The notes beneath the pieces are model-generated. The model had not been told where the DNA came from. It made no database searches and saw nothing but the letters and a program-made list of their open reading frames with translations. DNA of 17,441 bases from an uncultured Eubacteriales bacterium. GTDB lineage: Bacteria > Bacillota > Clostridia > Christensenellales > Aristaeellaceae. The stretch is from NCBI GenBank assembly GCA_902796115.1, contig CADBNX010000447.1:1-17441 (forward strand). The letters run 5' to 3'. Each line of letters opens with the position of its first letter. The first letter of the stretch is position 1. The translations under genes and the position numbers were made by a program. Below, in pieces: positions 13,613 through 17,441 of this stretch.

Positions 13613-15822
13613 ATCCGGAGCGCTTTTTTACTGGCGGGCATCGCGTCAAGCAGCGCGGCAAAGGGTTCCGTGGAAATGCCGTACATCATGATGTGCGGAA
13701 CGACGGCCGCCCTGAACGCATAATCCATCGCGGCGGCGGAACCGTATGCCAGACTGCCTTTGGCAGCGGAGATAAAATCACACAGATAACGCACGATGCG
13801 GAGCGGAAGCGGACGGTCCGCCTTGCGGGCCATCGCGCAGACCTGCCGCACGAAGGTTTCCTCTGCTTCGTTCAGCGCGGCTTTTTCGTCCGCGAGCGCA
13901 CGGACGCCTGCGGCGGATACCGGAGCCGCGTCGGCCGAAAATGCCGTGGGAATGAAATCGGGGTTCACGTTCAGATAACAGGACAGGCAGGGAAGCGCTT
14001 CTGCAAGCTCCCGGTCCTTCTCATCCGCACAAGGGGAGGAGGCGCTGCAGGCTGCGAAGTGTACGGTTCCGGGTATGGGAGAGGGAACGGGATGCGTATC
14101 ACAGGTGAATGCGAAGCCGTCTCCTCCGTGTTCGGCAAGGGCGTACCAATCCCTGTCCGCACGGAAGCGTACCTTCGCGCAGCAGGCGCCGATCGCATCC
14201 GCAAACGCTTTCACCGCCGCGAAGGAATCGGACAATGTGTCTGAAACCATGCGGCAGGCGCCTTCCTCCATGGAAAGCGCGAGTGTGAGGAGCAGAACGA
14301 ACGCTTCGTCTCCGTCACAGAGGAATCCGCGCTGCTGCAGGGAATGCGCGGTCTGCCCGGTCAGTTTTTCTTTTCCGGCAGGCTGTCCGGCGGGCGCGCG
14401 GAGATGGGGCAGAGAAGGCGAGAGGGAATTGACCTGCGCGAGCAGATCCTGCTGCTCCCGCATGAGAGCCGCCTGATCCGCGCGGATGGCGTCGAGCGCC
14501 TGTTTCTTTTCCGCGATCTCTTTTTCAAGCTTCGCAAGTGTGCCCTGGCTGTCCCGGAGCAGATCACCGCGTACGGAATCGCGGTAAGAGGCGGAAGCGC
14601 TCTTTGCGTCGTCAAGCTGCATGATCAGCATCAGGCGTTCCGCTTCCAGATCCTGCAGATGGAGCTGCAGCGCCTGTACGGACAGGCTGTCCTTGCCGCC
14701 GCAGAGCGCTTTTGAGAGGGAAGATTTGATTTCGGGACGATTCAGCAGGCAGTCGATGATCTGCCCCCGGGCAGACGGCGCGTTCCATGCCTGCTGAAGC
14801 GCGGAACGGAAGTACTCGACCGGGTTTTCCACATTATCCATCCGGGATGTTTCCGTGATACTGGCGCCCGGCGCTTCGGAGCGGCTTTCAAAGCGGTTGA
14901 TGCGCTGCCGCTCCACGGCTTCCGCCAGCGTATTCCTGGTCTGACGGGTGACGGAACGATCCTGCGAGACCGCATAAAGCCTGGTGCCGTTGATGGTGCG
15001 GACGGATGCCTGCACGGCAGTCTGGCTGAATCCGTTCGGAGCGGATTTGATGGATGTGCCGGTGATCTGCAGGGAATCATTGATGGTTTCGATAATATCC
15101 CGGGCATTCTCCGGCGCGGGCGCGGCGGCGGGAGATGTTTCCAGGGCGGCGGCCGGTTCGGGCTCGGGTACGGATTCCGCAAGCGGAGCAGCTGTCTCTG
15201 CCTGTGCCGCGGAGGCGGACGGTGCCGCTGCGGGCTCGGGAGCGGCATCACCATCCGCTGCCTTCTCTTCTGCCGCGCTGCAGTATACCAGCAGGGAACG
15301 GCCGTCCGGCAGCACCACGTTAAAAAGCTTGCAGGAATCGGGCGGCAGTCTGAGCGCTTCCTGCATCAGGGGAGAGCCGTCCTTCCGGTAGGGCCCGAGA
15401 ATATTCGCGCCGTCCCGGATATAGACAAATTCCGTCAGGGCACTCTGAATGCCGTCGGCATTGACGATCTGATAAAACAGTGTTTCCGGAAGCGACTGGA
15501 CTGCATCGGAATAGATGATAAACTGGTTGACTTCCTGTTTCTCCGGGGAATAGTTTTTGTTGGGGCGGATTTTTTTCGCTTCCGCCGGAAACTCCGCCAG
15601 ATTCAGCATGCAGAGCTGTCCGAGGGATTTCATGCGTTCTTTGAAAGTATGCTGTTCGTTTTTATCCGGTACGATCCGGATGTAGCCTTCATCCGGAAAT
15701 TCCGATTTTATCCGGTCCGGAATCGTGCCCTGCGTAGTCAGCAGGGGACGAACGCGAAAATATGTGCGCTGGGTATTGTCTTCCTCAATAAACGCGAGTA
15801 CTTTCTGGCCTGAAAAATCCAT
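13609..15822 (-). CDS. Uncharacterised 737-residue protein with Ala/Pro/Glu linker and coiled coil
   Basis: I do not recognise this protein. It has a compact N-terminal region (about 1-182, mixed alpha/beta in appearance), a low-complexity Ala/Pro/Glu linker (183-240), a segment of about 240-380, a coiled coil rich in Leu, Glu, Lys and Gln (about 382-464), another short Pro/Ala linker (470-485), and an alpha-rich C-terminal domain (about 490-737). There is no signal peptide or membrane span, so it should be cytoplasmic. I see no nucleotide-binding P-loop. The end of the C-terminal domain (A-M-D-Y-A-F-R-A-A-V-V-P-H-I, 698-711) faintly recalls the helical lid of McrB-type AAA proteins, but no ATPase core is present. 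GGGAGG precedes the ATG. It lies 16 bases after aspartokinase and overlaps the methyltransferase by 4 bases, so it is a fixed operon member. The coiled coil suggests oligomerisation or scaffolding. Confidence 0.85.
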   Translation of the reverse strand: MDFSGQKVLAFIEEDNTQRTYFRVRPLLTTQGTIPDRIKSEFPDEGYIRIVPDKNEQHTFKERMKSLGQLCMLNLAEFPAEAKKIRPNKNYSPEKQEVNQFIIYSDAVQSLPETLFYQIVNADGIQSALTEFVYIRDGANILGPYRKDGSPLMQEALRLPPDSCKLFNVVLPDGRSLLVYCSAAEEKAADGDAAPEPAAAPSASAAQAETAAPLAESVPEPEPAAALETSPAAAPAPENARDIIETINDSLQITGTSIKSAPNGFSQTAVQASVRTINGTRLYAVSQDRSVTRQTRNTLAEAVERQRINRFESRSEAPGASITETSRMDNVENPVEYFRSALQQAWNAPSARGQIIDCLLNRPEIKSSLSKALCGGKDSLSVQALQLHLQDLEAERLMLIMQLDDAKSASASYRDSVRGDLLRDSQGTLAKLEKEIAEKKQALDAIRADQAALMREQQDLLAQVNSLSPSLPHLRAPAGQPAGKEKLTGQTAHSLQQRGFLCDGDEAFVLLLTLALSMEEGACRMVSDTLSDSFAAVKAFADAIGACCAKVRFRADRDWYALAEHGGDGFAFTCDTHPVPSPIPGTVHFAACSASSPCADEKDRELAEALPCLSCYLNVNPDFIPTAFSADAAPVSAAGVRALADEKAALNEAEETFVRQVCAMARKADRPLPLRIVRYLCDFISAAKGSLAYGSAAAMDYAFRAAVVPHIMMYGISTEPFAALLDAMPASKKALRI

Positions 15823-15838
15823 AATATCCTCCCGAAAA

Positions 15839-17152
15839 TCAAATCCTTACAAAAGTATCGTAAATCGCCTGAACGGCGTTTTCAAAATCGCTCTCGTCCA
15901 CTCCGACGATGATGGACAGCTCGCTGGATCCCTGATCAATGGTCCGGATGGAGATGCCGCGCGTGGAAATGGCCGTGAACAGCCGGGCGGCTGTGCCGAA
16001 TACCCGTACCATGCCGCGGCCGACCGTCGCGATCAGCGCCAGGTGTTCCTCCACGGTGATCTGATCCGGCTGAACCAGCTCGATGATCCTTGCAACGATT
16101 TCTTCCTGATGCGGCTTCAGCTCCCTGTCGCGCACGACTACGCTCATGGTATCGATCCCGGTCGGAAGATGCTCGAAGCTGACCCCGTGCTCTTCAAAAG
16201 CCTGCAGCACACGTCTGCCGAAGCCTAGCTCACTGTTCATCATGTCTTTTTCGATATGGATGATCGTGAAACCCTTCTGGCCGGCGATGCCGGTAATGGT
16301 ATGGTGCACGTTCTCGATGCCGGCGGAGGCGGTGATCATCGTGCCCGGATGCTTGGGATTGTTCGTGTTGCGGATATTGGTCGGGATCCCGGATTTGTGT
16401 ACGGGAAACACGGCGTCTTCATGCAGCACGGTCGCTCCCATGTAGCTGAGCTCGCGCAGTTCACGGTAGGTGAGGGAATCGATGAACATGGCGTCCTGAA
16501 CGATCCGCGGGTCTGCCATTCTGAACCCCGTGACATCCGTCCAGTTTTCATACAGGTCTGCGTTGACGGCATGCGCCACCAGGGCGCCTGAGATATCGCT
16601 TCCGCCCCGTGAAAAGGTATGGATCACACCGTTTTCGTCCGCGCCGTAAAAACCGGGGATGACCGCGGTGTCGCGGGCTTTGAGCGCCTGCGCGATACGG
16701 GCGTAGGTTTCTTCCTCCTGCAGCGCACCGTCAGGTGAAAACACAACCAGTTCCGCCGCGTCCAGAAAATCATAACCGAGATAAGCCGAAAGCAGTTTTC
16801 CGTTCAGGTATTCCCCGCGGCTGACGATGTACGCGTCTTCCGCGTGCGCGCGGATCCGCTTTTCGATCTGCGCGAACTCCTCATCAAGCGAAACGGAAAT
16901 GCCCAGTTCGTCCGCGATCGAACGAAAACGGGAAAAAATACGCTCAAGAAGCGCGCCGAATGGCTCATTTGCGGCGGCAAGACGGCTTACCGAAATCAGC
17001 AGGTCCGTGATTTTTTCGTCTCCGGAAGAACGCTTGCCGGGTGCGCTGGGAATGACAAATCTGCGTCTTCTGTCGGAAAGGACGATTTCCCGGACTTTCC
17101 GGAACTGACTGCTGTCGGCAAGAGAGGTACCGCCGAACTTTGCGACGATCAT
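15839..17152 (-). CDS. Aspartate kinase (monofunctional, LysC/YclM type)
   Basis: A 437-residue cytoplasmic enzyme that phosphorylates L-aspartate, the first step towards lysine, threonine, methionine and diaminopimelate. The amino-acid-kinase domain starts at K-F-G-G-T-S (5-10) and includes F-S-R-G-G-S-D-I-S-G (180-189) and W-T-D-V-T-G-F (204-210). Two C-terminal ACT domains (about 290-360 and 372-437) imply feedback control by an end-product amino acid. The start at 17150-17152 is chosen because GGAGG lies 10 bases before it and the protein begins exactly at the kinase core; the frame is open 21 codons further, through the promoter. It is first in the operon with an unknown gene, an RNA methyltransferase and murC. 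Diaminopimelate supply links it loosely to murC through cell-wall synthesis. Confidence 0.95.
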   Translation of the reverse strand: MIVAKFGGTSLADSSQFRKVREIVLSDRRRRFVIPSAPGKRSSGDEKITDLLISVSRLAAANEPFGALLERIFSRFRSIADELGISVSLDEEFAQIEKRIRAHAEDAYIVSRGEYLNGKLLSAYLGYDFLDAAELVVFSPDGALQEEETYARIAQALKARDTAVIPGFYGADENGVIHTFSRGGSDISGALVAHAVNADLYENWTDVTGFRMADPRIVQDAMFIDSLTYRELRELSYMGATVLHEDAVFPVHKSGIPTNIRNTNNPKHPGTMITASAGIENVHHTITGIAGQKGFTIIHIEKDMMNSELGFGRRVLQAFEEHGVSFEHLPTGIDTMSVVVRDRELKPHQEEIVARIIELVQPDQITVEEHLALIATVGRGMVRVFGTAARLFTAISTRGISIRTIDQGSSELSIIVGVDESDFENAVQAIYDTFVRI

Positions 17153-17186
17153 GTCTGAAAAACCTCCATCAAAAAATGCGGTAAAT

Positions 17187-17215
17187 ATTTTACCTTTTTT
17201 GCGGTTTGATGTCAA
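17187..17215 (-). promoter_or_regulatory. Promoter of the aspartokinase-murC operon
   Basis: On the minus strand, perfect TTGACA (17210-17215), an exact 17-base spacer, then TAAAAT (17187-17192), five of six matches to the -10. Transcription would start near 17180, only about 28 bases before the ATG. That leaves no room for a lysine riboswitch or attenuator leader. Confidence 0.85.
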
Positions 17216-17287
17216 TCGATGAAAACGCGAAACCGCGGACAGGAGTTTCTGCTCGGTCTTGCTGCAGGAAAACCCTGTATGAGGGGT

Positions 17288-17422
17288 GCAGGGGGGGATT
17301 CCCCCTGCTTGAATCCATCATCAGCGGCTTTGCCGTTGATGATGGCATGAGCCCCGAATGAGGAAAACAGTTTCGGGATTCGCCTGCGAATCTCGTCCTG
17401 GCTTTCCGAATGAAGGCTCATG
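17288..17422. repeat. Cluster of nested inverted repeats upstream of the aspartokinase promoter
   Basis: Three structures sit side by side. GCAGGGGG (17288-17295) pairs with CCCCCTGC (17301-17308). CCATCATCAGCGGC (17315-17328) pairs with 17332-17345, 14 bp with one G-T and a 3-base loop. CATGAGCC (17346-17353) and GGCTCATG (17415-17422) enclose an inner GATTCG/CGAATC hairpin and two copies of CCGAATGA (17354-17361 and 17406-17413 regions). There is no T-run. It looks like an interspersed palindromic repeat. A short minus-strand frame runs through it but is not convincing as a gene. Confidence 0.55.
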
Positions 17423-17441
17423 TGGGCAGAGGTGAGCGCCC

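Noticed and set aside
17153..17186. Lysine riboswitch upstream of aspartokinase
   Set aside because: The predicted leader is only about 28 bases, far too short for that aptamer.
17212..17421. 69-codon minus-strand frame upstream of aspartokinase
   Set aside because: It is made of the inverted-repeat block and overlaps the -35 box of the aspartokinase promoter; more likely a repeat read through by chance.

Overview
The window is about 17.4 kb of gene-dense, fairly GC-rich bacterial DNA. AGGAGG-type ribosome binding sites, sigma-A-like promoters, a LplB-like permease start, an OhrR-type MarR regulator, and a thioredoxin reductase that lacks NADPH-binding motifs all point to an anaerobic Gram-positive bacterium, most likely a gut or rumen member of Clostridia. 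I see no rRNA, tRNA, CRISPR array, transposase or phage gene.

Layout. (1) 1-1651, plus strand: the 3' part of an aminopeptidase C (pepC) gene, coupled to a free methionine-R-sulfoxide reductase. (2) 1652-3030: a gap with a strong intrinsic terminator, then a uroporphyrinogen-decarboxylase-like protein of unknown substrate. (3) 3052-4873: a promoter, a thioredoxin reductase resembling the ferredoxin-dependent (FFTR) type, a thioredoxin, an overlapping OhrR-type peroxide sensor and a terminator. With the upstream methionine sulfoxide reductase, which uses thioredoxin, this is a small thiol-redox neighbourhood. (4) 4895-11379: a divergent carbohydrate locus. A LacI-family regulator on the minus strand faces an operator-rich control region and a plus-strand cassette: a remnant of an ABC sugar transporter, an unassigned glycoside-hydrolase-like protein, a short-chain dehydrogenase, an enolase-superfamily sugar-acid dehydratase and a DapA-family aldolase. 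Together these could release a sugar, oxidise it, dehydrate the sugar acid and cleave the 2-keto-3-deoxy acid, a non-phosphorylative route. (5) 17215 down to 11407, minus strand: a promoter, aspartokinase, a 737-residue protein I do not recognise, a TrmH/SpoU-family RNA methyltransferase and murC, closely packed as one operon. (6) 17288-17422: a block of nested inverted repeats upstream of that promoter.

The most notable points are: the transporter remnant, a 69-codon ORF that starts as a LplB-like permease and ends like a solute-binding protein, which suggests a deletion (or assembly collapse) that removed the cassette's own importer; the FFTR-like reductase with its thioredoxin and an apparently two-cysteine OhrR; the unassigned glycosidase in an oxidative sugar cassette; and the unknown coiled-coil protein fixed between aspartokinase and cell-wall/RNA-modification genes. 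All family assignments come from reading the sequence; no database search was run.
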